A stretch of 64,000 nt of DNA from Brucella sp. BE17 (GCF_039545455.1 NZ_CP154467.1:1116001-1180000); one strand, 5' to 3'. Shown: positions 1-9,698, counted from the stretch's first letter. Numbers and translations: made by a program. The notes: a model not told the origin generated them from the sequence alone.

Positions 1-1
1 A

Positions 2-1252
2 GGATTATCGCGCATGGTCATGGCGCGGGACGGCGCGATTGCGCGCATAAAATTGCCACTGGGGCGGCTTACAGCCGATCAGGCATTGCGGTTGGCCGAC
101 ATTGCAGCGGATTTTGCAGGCGGCGCAGTCGAGCTTTCCATCCGCAGCAATCTCCAGCTACGCGGCATTGCGCCAGAACACTGGGATCAGGCCGTCGGCG
201 CGCTGCATGAGGCCGGGCTTGGCGCAAATGTTCCTTCCGCTGACGATATTCGAAATGTCATGGTAAGCCCCACCGCGGGCATCGACGCAGGTCAGCTTCT
301 GGATGTATCGCCTCTGGCACGTTCATTGCTCGCCATGCTGGAAGATGAGGTTTCTTTTCATAGTCTTTCGCCCAAATTTTCGTTTCAGATCGACGGCGGC
401 GAAAATTGCGCGATGATTTCGCATCCCGGCGATATCTGGTTCTCTGCGATGAAGGACGGCAAGCATTTCGTCTTCGGGCTTGCTTCCGCACCAGACGAGG
501 CAACGCTCGGCAAAATCGAAGCACAAACCCTTCTTCCCTTCGTGAAGACGCTGTTGCAGCTTTCCATCGCACAGGGTTCGCCTGCGCGTATGAAATATCT
601 GTTCCAGACCATGCCCGTTGCAAAATTCATGCGCGAACTTGCAGCACGCTTTGCCATCGAACCGCTAGAAGATTGGAAACGATCCACGCCAGACGCGTTT
701 GCGCATTTGGGCAAGCATCGCCAAGTGGATGGAAAATACTACGTCGGCGCGACGCCACTGTTGGGCAGACTTAACGCCACTCAATTGAAAAGCATCGCAA
801 CAATCGCCAGAGACGCAAATGGTGGCGAAATCCGGCTCACGCCCTGGCAAAGCCTCCTGCTGCCCCATATCGGGGGCGATCAATGCGATGCGCTTATCCA
901 ACAATTGCATGATATGGGCCTCGCCACCGCCGTCAATAGCCCGCAAGCGCGGCTTCGGGCCTGCACCGGGACCTCTGGCTGCGCGTCGGCACGGGCTGAC
1001 ACGCGCAGTGATGCGCAGCATATGGCAGCACAGCTCTATGACGACACGGGCGCCGTTCACCTGACCGGCTGCGCTAAATCCTGCGCGGCTCTTGCACCCC
1101 TGCCCTATACGCTTTTGGCCACCGCACCTGGGCGCTACGATGTCTTTTTTGCTGACAAGGCTGGACCATCCCGCTTCGGGCAGCTATTGGCGTCCGATAT
1201 GGCTATAGATAAAGCCGTGCGCCTTCTCAATTCACATGAGCGGAAACCATGA
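2..1252 (+). CDS. cobG: Precorrin-3B synthase CobG (5' end cut by window)
   Basis: Oxygen-dependent monooxygenase of the aerobic corrin pathway, converting precorrin-3A to precorrin-3B. It is a siroheme and [4Fe-4S] protein of the nitrite/sulfite reductase fold. The visible part holds the N-terminal half-domain (SIRSNLQLRGI) and, near the C-terminus, the cluster cysteines in RACTGTSGCAS and HLTGCAKSCAAL. The reading frame is open to the first base, and the residues before the first ATG (LSRMVMARDG) fit the family N-terminus, so the true start lies before the window and only a few dozen residues are missing. The stop overlaps the cobH start as ATGA, indicating a translationally coupled cobGHIJ operon. 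Its presence argues for the aerobic route. Confidence 0.93.
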   Translation, partial: GLSRMVMARDGAIARIKLPLGRLTADQALRLADIAADFAGGAVELSIRSNLQLRGIAPEHWDQAVGALHEAGLGANVPSADDIRNVMVSPTAGIDAGQLLDVSPLARSLLAMLEDEVSFHSLSPKFSFQIDGGENCAMISHPGDIWFSAMKDGKHFVFGLASAPDEATLGKIEAQTLLPFVKTLLQLSIAQGSPARMKYLFQTMPVAKFMRELAARFAIEPLEDWKRSTPDAFAHLGKHRQVDGKYYVGATPLLGRLNATQLKSIATIARDANGGEIRLTPWQSLLLPHIGGDQCDALIQQLHDMGLATAVNSPQARLRACTGTSGCASARADTRSDAQHMAAQLYDDTGAVHLTGCAKSCAALAPLPYTLLATAPGRYDVFFADKAGPSRFGQLLASDMAIDKAVRLLNSHERKP

Positions 1253-1875
1253 TCGACTACATCCGCGACGGACAGGCCATTTATGACCGGTCCTTCGCCA
1301 TCATCCGCGCGGAAGCGGACCTATCGCGCATTCCCGGCGATCTTGAAAAGCTGGCCGTTCGCGTCATCCATGCCTGTGGCATGGTGAATGTGGTCGATGA
1401 CCTTGCTTTCTCGAAAAATGCCGGTGACGCCGGACGGCTGGCGCTTGCCAGAGGTGCGCCGATCCTCTGCGATGCGCGTATGGTCGCCGAAGGCATCACT
1501 CGTGCGCGTCTACCCGCCAACAATACGGTTATCTGCACCCTTAATGAACCGTCCGTACCGCAACTGGCGAAAAACATCGGCAATACCCGTTCGGCGGCGG
1601 CCCTCGACTTTTGGCTTCCGCATCTGGAAGGCAGCGTAGTCGCAATTGGCAACGCACCAACTGCGCTGTTCCGCCTGTTTGAGCTGCTCGATCAAGGTGC
1701 GCCAAAACCCGCGCTCATCATCGGCATGCCGGTCGGCTTTGTCGGCGCTGCGGAATCAAAGGACGAACTCATCGCAAACAGTCGTGGCGTGCCTTATGTG
1801 GTGGTGCGCGGGCGGCGCGGCGGCAGCGCCATGACGGCAGCAGCCGTCAACGCCCTTGCCTCGGAGCGCGAATAA
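1249..1875 (+). CDS. cobH: Precorrin-8X methylmutase CobH
   Basis: 208-aa cytosolic enzyme that moves the C-11 methyl group to C-12, turning precorrin-8X into hydrogenobyrinate. Length is typical. The motif RVIHACGM near residue 43 carries the family's catalytic histidine, and the glycine-rich [14 protein letters not shown] segment near the C-terminus is characteristic. The start ATG overlaps the cobG stop by four bases, and the stop TAA shares its last base with the cobI start (TAATG), so all three should be translated from one message. Nothing unusual is visible. Confidence 0.95.
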   Translation: MIDYIRDGQAIYDRSFAIIRAEADLSRIPGDLEKLAVRVIHACGMVNVVDDLAFSKNAGDAGRLALARGAPILCDARMVAEGITRARLPANNTVICTLNEPSVPQLAKNIGNTRSAAALDFWLPHLEGSVVAIGNAPTALFRLFELLDQGAPKPALIIGMPVGFVGAAESKDELIANSRGVPYVVVRGRRGGSAMTAAAVNALASERE

Positions 1876-2609
1876 TGGCCTCTAAAGGCAGGCTTTTCGG
1901 GCTGGGCGTCGGTCCAGGTGATCCCGAGCTCATCACCATGAAGGCATTGCGGCTTTTGCAGGCAGCTCCGGTCGTCGCCTATCATGCCGCCAAGGGCAAG
2001 AAAGGAAATGCGCTCACAATCGTCGAAAACTATCTCAAGCCCGAGCAAACATTGCTGCCGCTCATCTATCCGGTGACCACTGAAAAACTGCCATCACATA
2101 TGGATTATGAGGCAATCGTCTGCGATTTTTACGGCGAAATCACCGCAACCATCGCCGAGCATCTCGACCGGGGACAGGATGTTGCGGTGATTGCCGAAGG
2201 CGATCCGTTCTTTTACGGCTCCTTCATGTATATTCATGACCGGCTGGCACAGACTTATGAAACGACTGTCGTGCCGGGCATCTGCTCGATTCTTGGGGCG
2301 GCAGCAGTGCTTGGTGCGCCGCTTGTCTATCGCAACCAGACGCTGTCGGTTCTTTCAGGCGTTATGGAAAAAGAAGAACTCACGCAAAGGCTTGGCGGTT
2401 GTGAAGCCGCAGCCATCATGAAGCTTGGTAAAAATCTTGACAAGGTACGCGCCGCCCTTGCAGAACTGGGCCTGATCGAACGTGCGCTTTATATCGAACG
2501 CGCCACCATGGCCAACCAACGCATCCTGCCGCTTGGCGATGTGGATAGTGAGGATTGCCCCTATTTCTCGCTGATCCTCGTTCCGGGCGCTAAGTGGAAT
2601 GGCGCATGA
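1875..2609 (+). CDS. cobI: Precorrin-2 C20-methyltransferase CobI
   Basis: 244-aa SAM-dependent methyltransferase of the tetrapyrrole methylase family, adding a methyl group at C-20 of precorrin-2. The N-terminal [19 protein letters not shown] loop and the [18 protein letters not shown] and [12 protein letters not shown] segments are the usual SAM and substrate-site motifs. It starts at a TAATG overlap with cobH and ends in an ATGA overlap with the following fusion gene. C-20 methylation precedes CobG action, so the gene order cobG-cobH-cobI does not follow reaction order, as is common in these clusters. Confidence 0.95.
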   Translation: MASKGRLFGLGVGPGDPELITMKALRLLQAAPVVAYHAAKGKKGNALTIVENYLKPEQTLLPLIYPVTTEKLPSHMDYEAIVCDFYGEITATIAEHLDRGQDVAVIAEGDPFFYGSFMYIHDRLAQTYETTVVPGICSILGAAAVLGAPLVYRNQTLSVLSGVMEKEELTQRLGGCEAAAIMKLGKNLDKVRAALAELGLIERALYIERATMANQRILPLGDVDSEDCPYFSLILVPGAKWNGA

Positions 2610-4300
2610 AGCCCGTTATCCTCACGCTCGCGCAATCGTCACTGCCGACGGCACGGCGCATCGCAGCCACACTCGATGGCGCTGACATTCTAGGTCTGCA
2701 TAACCGAGTGCAGAGCGCTGATAAAAGCTTTGTCAAATTCGGCGATACCATACGCGCAGCCTATGAGGAAGGTCGACCGATCATCGCTCTATGCGCGGCC
2801 GGAATTATCATCCGCGCTCTGGCGCCGCTTTTGCAAAACAAGCGTATTGAACCGCCAGTTCTGGCCGTAGCCGAGGATGGAACTGCTGTGGTGCCGCTTC
2901 TGGGCGGGTTATCCGGCGTCAACGACATGGCGCGGCTGATTGCCAAAACCCTGGAGGTTACGCCCGCAATCACCACCTCCGGTGAGTTGCGTTTCGGTAT
3001 CAATCTGCTCAACCCGCCTGCCCAATTGATCCTTGCCAACCCGGAAGACGCGAAGACCTTCACTTCCGATCTTCTGGCTGGAAGTGCGGTTCGTCTCAAC
3101 GGCCAGTCACGCTGGTTGCAACATTCCAAATTATCCTTTGCCGATGATGGCAGGCTTGCGATCACCATCACGCCGGACAATCGCCCCGCGTCCCCGAATG
3201 AACTGATCTATCACCCAAAAACGGTGGCCGTGGCTGTGAACAAGCCCGTCGACAATCTGGCCGCTGCGATCACACGCGCATTGGATGATGCCGGATTGGC
3301 ACAGAGTTCTCTTGCTTTGCTGCTTGCGCATGAGCGCCATTGCGCCGCCCCGCAAATCCATGAAGCGTCCAAGGCTCTAGCCGTAGATTTGCGCTTTGTG
3401 AACAATGCAGAGGATGCCACCGTCCTCGCCCGCCTTTCTGTTGAAAGTCCGGTTCGAGTGATCGAAACAGAAAATCTTACACTGGCTGTTGCCGTCACTC
3501 CCGCGGATGTGCTCCTTGTCGGGCGCAAGCGTGGGCGACTGACCGTCATCGGCCTTGGCCCCGGGTCGCGTGATCTGATGACGCCCGCCGTGCAACGGGC
3601 AATCGAGCAGGCCGACGATATTCTGGGCTATGAAACCTATGTCCGCATGGCGGGTCCGTTCCATGCCGGACAAAGCCTCCATATGACCGATAATCGCGAG
3701 GAAATGCAGCGTGCGCGCCATGCTTTTGCACTCGCAGCCGAAGGGCACTCGGTGGCGATGGTATCCTCCGGCGATCCGGGCGTTTTTGCCATGGCTGCGG
3801 CAGTCGTTGAAGCGCTACATGAGAGCGATAATCCGGCCTGGCAGGGCGTGGAGTTGACAATAGAACCCGGCATTTCAGCTGCCATGGCGGCTGCATCGCG
3901 CAGCGGCGCGCCGCTTGGTCACGATTTCTGCGTGATTTCCTTATCCGACAATCTGAAACCATGGGAAACAATCGAAAAACGGCTGATGCTTGGAGCTAAA
4001 GCCGATTTCGCCATGGCCTTCTATAACCCCATTTCCAAAGCTCGCCCGCATCAGCTTGCCCGCGCACTGGAAATACTGCGCCAACATCGCACAGAAGAGA
4101 CGCCGGTTGTGCTTGGGCGCGACATCGGCAGGCCCGGCGAAAGTTCACGCGTCATGACGCTCGGAGCCTTGACGCCGGATGATGTCGACATGCGCACCGT
4201 CGTCATTATCGGCTCGTCCCACACGCAACGTTTTGAGCGTTCTGACGGTGGCGAATGGGTCTATACACCGCGCTGGTACGGCGAAAAGCCTGACAAATAA
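2606..4300 (+). CDS. cobJ: CbiG-CobJ fusion: cobalt-precorrin-5A hydrolase-like domains plus precorrin-3B C17-methyltransferase
   Basis: 564-aa two-part protein. Residues about 1-140 look like the N-terminal CbiG domain ([33 protein letters not shown]). About 140-210 fits the CbiG middle domain, and about 210-300 a diverged CobE/CbiG C-terminal domain. From about residue 310 ([35 protein letters not shown]) it is a complete CobJ ring-contraction methyltransferase. CobJ alone is about 250 aa. CbiG belongs to the anaerobic route, where it opens the delta-lactone of cobalt-precorrin-5A, yet oxygen-dependent CobG is encoded beside it. The start at 2606 is preferred because it overlaps the cobI stop (ATGA); an ATG four codons upstream also exists. 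A strong hairpin follows the stop directly. Whether the CbiG part is active cannot be judged here. Confidence 0.9.
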   Translation: MKPVILTLAQSSLPTARRIAATLDGADILGLHNRVQSADKSFVKFGDTIRAAYEEGRPIIALCAAGIIIRALAPLLQNKRIEPPVLAVAEDGTAVVPLLGGLSGVNDMARLIAKTLEVTPAITTSGELRFGINLLNPPAQLILANPEDAKTFTSDLLAGSAVRLNGQSRWLQHSKLSFADDGRLAITITPDNRPASPNELIYHPKTVAVAVNKPVDNLAAAITRALDDAGLAQSSLALLLAHERHCAAPQIHEASKALAVDLRFVNNAEDATVLARLSVESPVRVIETENLTLAVAVTPADVLLVGRKRGRLTVIGLGPGSRDLMTPAVQRAIEQADDILGYETYVRMAGPFHAGQSLHMTDNREEMQRARHAFALAAEGHSVAMVSSGDPGVFAMAAAVVEALHESDNPAWQGVELTIEPGISAAMAAASRSGAPLGHDFCVISLSDNLKPWETIEKRLMLGAKADFAMAFYNPISKARPHQLARALEILRQHRTEETPVVLGRDIGRPGESSRVMTLGALTPDDVDMRTVVIIGSSHTQRFERSDGGEWVYTPRWYGEKPDK

Positions 4301-4324
4301 AAAGGCGGGATTACCCCGCCTTTT
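4300..4324. terminator. Bidirectional intrinsic terminator after cobJ
   Basis: Perfect 10-bp inverted repeat AAAAGGCGGG / CCCGCCTTTT around the loop ATTAC, beginning at the last base of the cobJ stop codon. The A/T flanks give a U-tract in both directions, so it can end the cobGHIJ transcript and the convergent lipoprotein gene. Confidence 0.85.
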
Positions 4325-4349
4325 GAACAGCTTATCGAATTGTTTAGAA

Positions 4350-4817
4350 TTAGTTCTTTTTGGCACGCGCTTTCTTGGGTGCCGATGTAGCAACGGGCGT
4401 GGCTCTCGCAGCAGCAGCCTCGGCTGCAACCTGATCCGCGCTCTTGGGCGATGTATCGATGACCGAACGAACGCCGCCATTGGCCGTCAGCGAGCAGACA
4501 GCTGTGCGAAGATCGACCTTCAGATCGACATCTGTGCCGCCGTTGGCACCCGGACGCGTACCAGTGGCGCTGATGGCGCGCTCAGGCAGGAAGTACTTGT
4601 TGGCGGCAGCGGTGATGCAAGGCTGCGCCAGAGCATAGTCGACGCTTCTGACCGGTGACGGGATGAATTTTGAAAACGAAGAACCTGCACCGGACACGGG
4701 AGAATCGGTGAGGCCTGGTGGGGTTGCGACAGGTGCTGTCGTCGTACAGGCGGCAGCAAGCGGGGCCAATAGGACAATTGCGAAAAAGCGGGCTCCAGCG
4801 CGGACACGTCCGTACAT
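4350..4817 (-). CDS. Small putative lipoprotein of unknown function
   Basis: 155 aa. The N-terminus has a basic stretch, a hydrophobic core (FFAIVLLAPLAAAC) and a lipobox ending at cysteine 24, so it is probably exported and lipidated. The mature part contains FIPSPVRSVDYALAQPCITAAANKYFLPERAISATG, here quoted only as landmarks: a Pro/Ser-rich linker, then a compact domain with cysteines at about 67 and 107. The tail is rich in Ala and Lys (APKKARAKKN). A GAGGTAG sequence precedes the ATG. I do not recognise a family. It lies between the cobGHIJ operon and a secreted hydrolase on its own strand, with no evident link to B12. Confidence 0.75.
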   Translation of the reverse strand: MYGRVRAGARFFAIVLLAPLAAACTTTAPVATPPGLTDSPVSGAGSSFSKFIPSPVRSVDYALAQPCITAAANKYFLPERAISATGTRPGANGGTDVDLKVDLRTAVCSLTANGGVRSVIDTSPKSADQVAAEAAAARATPVATSAPKKARAKKN

Positions 4818-4936
4818 GATGATCTACCTCATAAGATCTGCGGGATGGCAAAATTTTATCCAGATAACTATTCGCTTTTTGGCAATTGTCGAGTGGCAGG
4901 AAGGCCACAGAGCCAGAATTTCGTATCTGTAAACTG

Positions 4937-5836
4937 CTAACTTCGCCTTGCCAAAACCCAGTTGAGCATTTCGCGCCAATCAGCCATGCGGATCGGCGTG
5001 CCATGATTGCCGCTCTCGAACCGGCGGAACTGCGTTGGATAGCCGGGCGCACGCTTGCGGATTTCGCGATAGAAAGCTTCTTGCCGATCGACGGCAAAAA
5101 CCGGATCGCGGCTGCCATGTGCAAAGAACACGGGCACGCGCCGCTTGAAGGCAGGAGACGCGAAAAAACTGTCATCCCACAACGACCCAAGAAGAATAAG
5201 TCCAGAGAGCTGGGACCCTGCTTTTGCATTGGAGGCGACACGCCAGCACAGAGCACCACCCTGCGATCCGCAGGACAGGATCAATGGAGCCGACGGCGAG
5301 GAGGCCTTCAATGCATCAATCAGCCCGGCAATCTGCGCCTCACCGCTCGCCTCGAAGTTTCGAAAGTCTGGAGTGACGTAAAGACCGTTATTGCGGGTGG
5401 CAAGGTTTTTAACGCGATTGAAATTGCCGCCAAAGGTGAAGTCATTCATGCCCTGATGGCGGTTGCCACCGCGCCCATGCAAATAGATGACGATGAAGGA
5501 TGCTCCCTCACGCTTTCCTGCCACCATGGCCTTTACGGGGCCAGCCGCAGTCTGAAACGTGACATCTCTTTGATAAGCGCGCGCGCGCAACGAGACATAG
5601 GCATCCTTGACGCGCTTTTCCGGCACGGCATCACGCCCATTGATATCGCGCATCTCGTTATAGTCGATGACCTTGTAGTCGCCACCATCGGCTTCTTTCA
5701 CGACACCGGGATACTTGAAATAATCATCCTTGAACGCTGGCAACGAACCTTGGGCCGACGGGGCCTGAGAAAGCGAGGCTTGAACCGAAAACAACAGGGC
5801 TGTTGCCCAGATGATCGCACGCATGCAGCTTTTCAT
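4937..5836 (-). CDS. Exported alpha/beta hydrolase
   Basis: 299 aa from the ATG at 5836, which is preceded by GGGAG five bases upstream; an in-frame ATG ten codons earlier (5866) lacks such a site. The N-terminus (MKSCMRAIIWATALLFSVQASLSQA) is a signal peptide. The fold is alpha/beta hydrolase: oxyanion-side HGRGGN near residue 120, nucleophile serine in SCGSQGG, aspartate in GSRDPVF and histidine in SGNHGTP. A probable triad is therefore present. Substrate unknown; periplasmic esterase or peptidase activity is possible. It is oriented like the lipoprotein but separated from it by about 120 bp, and has no obvious part in cobalamin synthesis. Confidence 0.8.
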   Translation of the reverse strand: MKSCMRAIIWATALLFSVQASLSQAPSAQGSLPAFKDDYFKYPGVVKEADGGDYKVIDYNEMRDINGRDAVPEKRVKDAYVSLRARAYQRDVTFQTAAGPVKAMVAGKREGASFIVIYLHGRGGNRHQGMNDFTFGGNFNRVKNLATRNNGLYVTPDFRNFEASGEAQIAGLIDALKASSPSAPLILSCGSQGGALCWRVASNAKAGSQLSGLILLGSLWDDSFFASPAFKRRVPVFFAHGSRDPVFAVDRQEAFYREIRKRAPGYPTQFRRFESGNHGTPIRMADWREMLNWVLARRS

Positions 5837-5958
5837 CTCGTCTCCCAAGCGCGTTTTTCGATCCAATTTTATCAGATCGACGCTCTAATCCATTCCAAAC
5901 CCAGCATAATCCTCAATCCTCATTTCATTCTGATCGGATCATACTCTCAATAAAACCG

Positions 5959-6507
5959 TCAAATTTCCAGAACGTGATAGCGCCGGTTGAGATAGATAAG
6001 CGCCGAGGCTGATTTATTGGCCTGTAGCGCCATCACTTCACCAAAGATCACAAAATGGGTCTGATGATCCTCAACGCTCGTTACCCGGCAATCAAATGCC
6101 GCGAGCGCATCGACCAGAACGGGCGCTCCTGTGGCTAGTCGCTCCCACTTTGCCAGTTCAAAACGTTCGTCCTGTGTGAGCCCTATCCTGCCAGAAAAAG
6201 CATCGGCAAGCTGCTGGTGCGTTCCCGAAAGCGTATTGACGGCAAACACGCCATTCTCAAGAAACAGACGATTTGCCTCATGGGACTTCTGAAGACAAAT
6301 GAGAACACTCGCCGGATTATCGGACACCGAACAGGATGCCGTCAAAGTCAGTCCGCGCCGTCCCGCGTTGCCATCGGTCGTTACGATCTGCACTGCACCG
6401 GCATAATGGCTCATCGCATCGCGGTAAGCCGCAGATTCGACCGATACCGCACTGGAAATGATGTTGTTTATCGTCTGCACGTTCGAAATGATCCGTTCCT
6501 CAAGCAA
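5959..6507 (-). CDS. cobR: Flavin reductase-family protein, probable corrin reductase CobR
   Basis: Up to 182 aa of the HpaC/RutF flavin-reductase fold: RDAMSHYAGAVQIVTT, then ASCSVSDNPASVLICL and the FAVNTLSGTHQQLADAFSG region that bind flavin, ending FGEVMAL and YLNRRYHVLE. In Brucella melitensis a small flavoprotein of this family, CobR, reduces Co(II) corrins to Co(I) so that CobO can adenosylate them. The position inside the cob cluster makes that role likely, though a generic NADH:FMN reductase is the alternative. The start is uncertain: the longest frame begins at a TTG (6507), a GTG lies at 6480, and the first ATG would remove residues conserved in HpaC. It diverges from the binding-protein gene. 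Confidence 0.78.
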   Translation of the reverse strand: MLEERIISNVQTINNIISSAVSVESAAYRDAMSHYAGAVQIVTTDGNAGRRGLTLTASCSVSDNPASVLICLQKSHEANRLFLENGVFAVNTLSGTHQQLADAFSGRIGLTQDERFELAKWERLATGAPVLVDALAAFDCRVTSVEDHQTHFVIFGEVMALQANKSASALIYLNRRYHVLEI

Positions 6508-6604
6508 CCAACGTCACATATATCACGGGCATTGCACAAAGACACGGAAACCGCTACCCACATTCCGTTCACATTGCCACGATTTGTTAAAGAAGACCAT
6601 TAAC

Positions 6605-7696
6605 GTGATTGTTTCGGGAAAGAATCCCGCCACTGCCCTGACGAGCCTTGCCATTCTTTTGATGGCAGGAAGCCTCCCTGTTTATGCCGAAAACATGCGT
6701 ATCGGATTTGCAGCACCGCTATCCGGCACTTTCGCGCCGCTCGGCAACCAGCTTGCGCAAGGTGCGCGTATCGCCGCTTTGGCGAAAGGCGCGGAACTGG
6801 TTGTCTCCGACGATCATTGCACGGCGGAGGGCGGCAAAGATGCTGCGGAACGCTTTGTGCAGCAAAATGTGCAGATCGCAGCTGGATTTCTTTGCTCGGA
6901 GGCGCTTGAGGCAGCCCTTCGGGTGCTAGGAAAACGCAATATTCCGATCATTATTTCCGGCATCAGCGAACCGACACTCACCGAAAAGCGGACGTCACCT
7001 GCGATGCCGACATTCCGGCTGACGACAGGGCTGAATAAGGAAACGCAGGCGACAGCCAGTTTTCTTGGAAGTCTTTGGCGCGCCCAGCCCTTTGCCATTA
7101 TCGAAGATGGCACCATCGAGGGCCGTGAACGTGCAGGCCACGTACTGGCCAGTCTCAAGGCGCAACAGTTGCAACCTGTCTTCACCGACACCTACCGCCC
7201 CGGCCTTGAAAACCAGAATGCGCTTATCGCAAGGCTAAAACGCGCCGGGGCCAGCCATGTCTATGTCGGCGGGGAGCGCGACGACATTTCGGCAATCGCA
7301 GCCAGCGCGGAAAGAATGAACTATCCACTGGTGATCGCAGGCGGCAGTCTGCTCGATGCGGTCCCCGGCGCGGTGCCGCTTGCTGAAGGCACGTTGATGA
7401 CAGCCCCGCTAAAACCGCAAAACCTGCCGACAGCAAAGCCCGCCATCGACGCCCTGAAGGCGTCCGGCGATCTGGTCGATGGCTTTGCCATCACCGGATA
7501 TGCGAGCGTTGAAATCACAGTTTCAGCACTTGCCCAGGCGCAAGAACGCAAGCAACCGTTGCCGGATGTGTTGCGCAATGTTTCGTTCGAGACTGCGCTC
7601 GGCACCATCAAGTTCGACCCAAACGGCTTACGCACAGACAATCCCAACCGTTTGCAGCGCTATGACGGCAAGAGGTTTATACCAGCCGACAGATAA
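6605..7696 (+). CDS. Periplasmic ligand-binding protein of the branched-chain amino acid (Leu/Ile/Val-binding) type
   Basis: 363 aa from the GTG at 6605, chosen because it places a clean signal peptide (IVSGKNPATALTSLAILLMAGSLPVYA) at the N-terminus and AAAGAAG lies upstream. An ATG at 6458 in the same frame would add 49 residues overlapping the cobR promoter region. The body is a type I periplasmic binding fold starting MRIGFAAPLSGTFAPLGNQLAQGARIA, with two cysteines (DDHC, FLCSE) likely forming a disulfide. No permease or ATPase gene is nearby, so it is an orphan component or a sensor-like binding protein. Its last 20 bases overlap the end of cobD on the other strand. Confidence 0.82.
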   Translation: MIVSGKNPATALTSLAILLMAGSLPVYAENMRIGFAAPLSGTFAPLGNQLAQGARIAALAKGAELVVSDDHCTAEGGKDAAERFVQQNVQIAAGFLCSEALEAALRVLGKRNIPIIISGISEPTLTEKRTSPAMPTFRLTTGLNKETQATASFLGSLWRAQPFAIIEDGTIEGRERAGHVLASLKAQQLQPVFTDTYRPGLENQNALIARLKRAGASHVYVGGERDDISAIAASAERMNYPLVIAGGSLLDAVPGAVPLAEGTLMTAPLKPQNLPTAKPAIDALKASGDLVDGFAITGYASVEITVSALAQAQERKQPLPDVLRNVSFETALGTIKFDPNGLRTDNPNRLQRYDGKRFIPADR

Positions 7697-8666
7697 GCCC
7701 GATCAGGCTGGTACTCATCACCAAGCCCGTCATCAGACTCATGGTCCTCCAGAACAGTTTGAGTGCCGCCGCGATGTCGCCCACATCCGCATCGCGCTTG
7801 CCGGATGCATTAAGCATCGGACCTTCGACTTTTTCCGCCCCATATTGACGCGGCCCGGCCAACGCCAGATCAAGCGCACCGGCAAAAGCTGATTCGGGCC
7901 AGCCCGCATTGGGCGAACGATGCAATCGCGCATCGCGGCGCATAGCGTTGAAAGCCCTCTTACCAACACTTCTGCCGTCGGTAAACGCTGCAGCCATAAC
8001 GCTCAGCAATCCAGTCAGACGGGCAGGCAGATAATTGACGACATCGTCCAGCCGGGCGGCAAAGCGTCCGAAATGGCGATAACGATCATTAAGATGGCCG
8101 ATCATCGAATCCGCCGTATTGATCAGCTTATAGGCAAACAATCCCGGCAGACCGCCAATCAGAAACCAGAAGGCGGGCGCGACAATACCATCGGAGGCAT
8201 TTTCAGCCAGGCTTTCGATCGCCGCACGACTGACACCGCCTTCGTCCAGTTGATCGGGATTGCGCCCCACGATCATCGAAACTGCTTTGCGCCCCCCTTC
8301 AATCCCCTCGTCCCGCAAGCCAGTGAGGACGGCGCGCACATGATCAGCTAGACTTTTTTGCGCAAGAAACACCGCCACGATCAGGATTTCCACCAGTGCC
8401 CCTGCTGTACCCATGAAGGGCAAAACCGCCTCGACGATCAAGCCCAAAGCAATGCAGACGGCAACCAGTACCACGGTCAATGCCATGCCGTTACGCCGCA
8501 AAACCTCGGCGGAAAGTGCGGCATCATTGAAGCGCCTTTCGCCCCATGAAATCGCTCTGCCGAACGCCACCACCGGATGCGGTAATCTTTGCCATAGTTT
8601 TGGCGGATCACCGATCACGCGATCCAAAATGAGCGCTAGCGACAGGATTATCAGCTTTATTTCCAT
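7677..8666 (-). CDS. cobD: Adenosylcobinamide-phosphate synthase CobD (CbiB)
   Basis: 329-aa integral membrane protein joining the aminopropanol arm to adenosylcobyric acid to give adenosylcobinamide (phosphate). The N-terminal LALILDRVIGDPPKLWQRLPHPVVAFGR is diagnostic, followed by several membrane segments and the conserved block AAIESLAENASDGIVAPAFW and the INTADSMIGH motif. It is the last gene of the minus-strand run cobA-cobB-cobC-cobD, about 40 bases after cobC. Its partner CobC makes the (R)-1-amino-2-propanol phosphate it uses. The 3' end overlaps the convergent binding-protein gene by 20 bp. Confidence 0.95.
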   Translation of the reverse strand: MEIKLIILSLALILDRVIGDPPKLWQRLPHPVVAFGRAISWGERRFNDAALSAEVLRRNGMALTVVLVAVCIALGLIVEAVLPFMGTAGALVEILIVAVFLAQKSLADHVRAVLTGLRDEGIEGGRKAVSMIVGRNPDQLDEGGVSRAAIESLAENASDGIVAPAFWFLIGGLPGLFAYKLINTADSMIGHLNDRYRHFGRFAARLDDVVNYLPARLTGLLSVMAAAFTDGRSVGKRAFNAMRRDARLHRSPNAGWPESAFAGALDLALAGPRQYGAEKVEGPMLNASGKRDADVGDIAAALKLFWRTMSLMTGLVMSTSLIGLICRLV

Positions 8667-8705
8667 AAGCTTGACCAGAATTCCTGAATCATTTTTTCAA
8701 GACGC

Positions 8706-9698
8706 TCAATGTGTCAAAGCCTGTTCCAGGCGCAGCAGAGCGACCTCATCCAGTGCCAGCCCGATGCGTAACCAATGCGGCGCATAGGAGAATTTTCTGA
8801 CCAGAATATGCCTTTGGCACAGGCGTTCATACAAGGCCTCTGCCTGAGGCGTTTCCACCAGCGCAAAGAGTTCGGTTCCACCGATTTCTGTTAATTGCGT
8901 GCGCTCAAGCACAGACGTCAAAGCTTTACGGCGCGCATTCAATCGCGCACGAAACCGCTGCAATTCCTGCTCTTCTGAAAAAGCATGCGCGGCAATGGCA
9001 AGGGTGGGACCGGGCACAGCCCACGGTCCCAGACGCTGCGCGATCCGGGACGCGAAATTTTCCGGGCCAATGGCAAAACCCAGCCTAATCCCTGCAAGGC
9101 CGAAAAACTTGCCAAAGGATTTCAAAACGATCAGCGGCGCATCGGCCATGTGCGGCACAATGCTGACCGCCGGGTGCGGATCGGCAAAAGCCTCGTCCAC
9201 GATCAGAAAGCCACCCCTTGACCCAAGCTTTTTTGCAAGGGCTACCAAATCCTCCCGCGCAATCACCCGTCCGTCGGGATTGTTGGGATTGACGATCACC
9301 GCAACACTGGCACTTTCAGGAATTGCGTCAAGGCTTGCACATTTCACCACCGACCAACCCGATGCTTCGAAACACCGCGCATGTTCCTGATAGGTCGGCG
9401 TCAGCACGGCCACTGTTGCAGGCTTTGTCAATGTCGGGATAAGTTGAATAAGCGCCTGCGTGCCGGGTGCTGCAACAATAGCGGCACCCTCCGCAACACC
9501 ATAATATCGACGCGCATGATAGATCGTTTTCTCTGACAGGCTTTCATCGGGCAGACGGTTCCAGAGTGCGGCTGGCAAAGGCGGCAACAGAAAATGCTCC
9601 GGGTTGATACCCGTGGAGAGATCAAGCCAGTCTTCTGCTGCGCCGCCATATACGGCGATGGCCCCGTCGAGCGCCCCGCCATGCTCGATATGACTCAC
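8706..9698 (-). CDS. cobC: Threonine-phosphate decarboxylase CobC
   Basis: 330-aa PLP enzyme of the class I/II aminotransferase fold, which decarboxylates L-threonine O-3-phosphate to (R)-1-amino-2-propanol O-2-phosphate. Landmarks are HGGALDGAIAVYGG at the N-terminus, LDLSTGINPE, NPNNPDGR, IVDEAFAD and the PLP-lysine region LKSFGKFFGLAGIRLGF. The start codon is GTG at 9698, overlapping the cobB stop as GTGA, so the two are translationally coupled. Length is normal for the family. Confidence 0.93.
   Translation of the reverse strand: MSHIEHGGALDGAIAVYGGAAEDWLDLSTGINPEHFLLPPLPAALWNRLPDESLSEKTIYHARRYYGVAEGAAIVAAPGTQALIQLIPTLTKPATVAVLTPTYQEHARCFEASGWSVVKCASLDAIPESASVAVIVNPNNPDGRVIAREDLVALAKKLGSRGGFLIVDEAFADPHPAVSIVPHMADAPLIVLKSFGKFFGLAGIRLGFAIGPENFASRIAQRLGPWAVPGPTLAIAAHAFSEEQELQRFRARLNARRKALTSVLERTQLTEIGGTELFALVETPQAEALYERLCQRHILVRKFSYAPHWLRIGLALDEVALLRLEQALTH

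Noticed and set aside
4886..5953. 355-codon plus-strand frame opposite the alpha/beta hydrolase
   Set aside because: The minus strand has a signal peptide and a full catalytic triad; the plus frame shows nothing recognisable.
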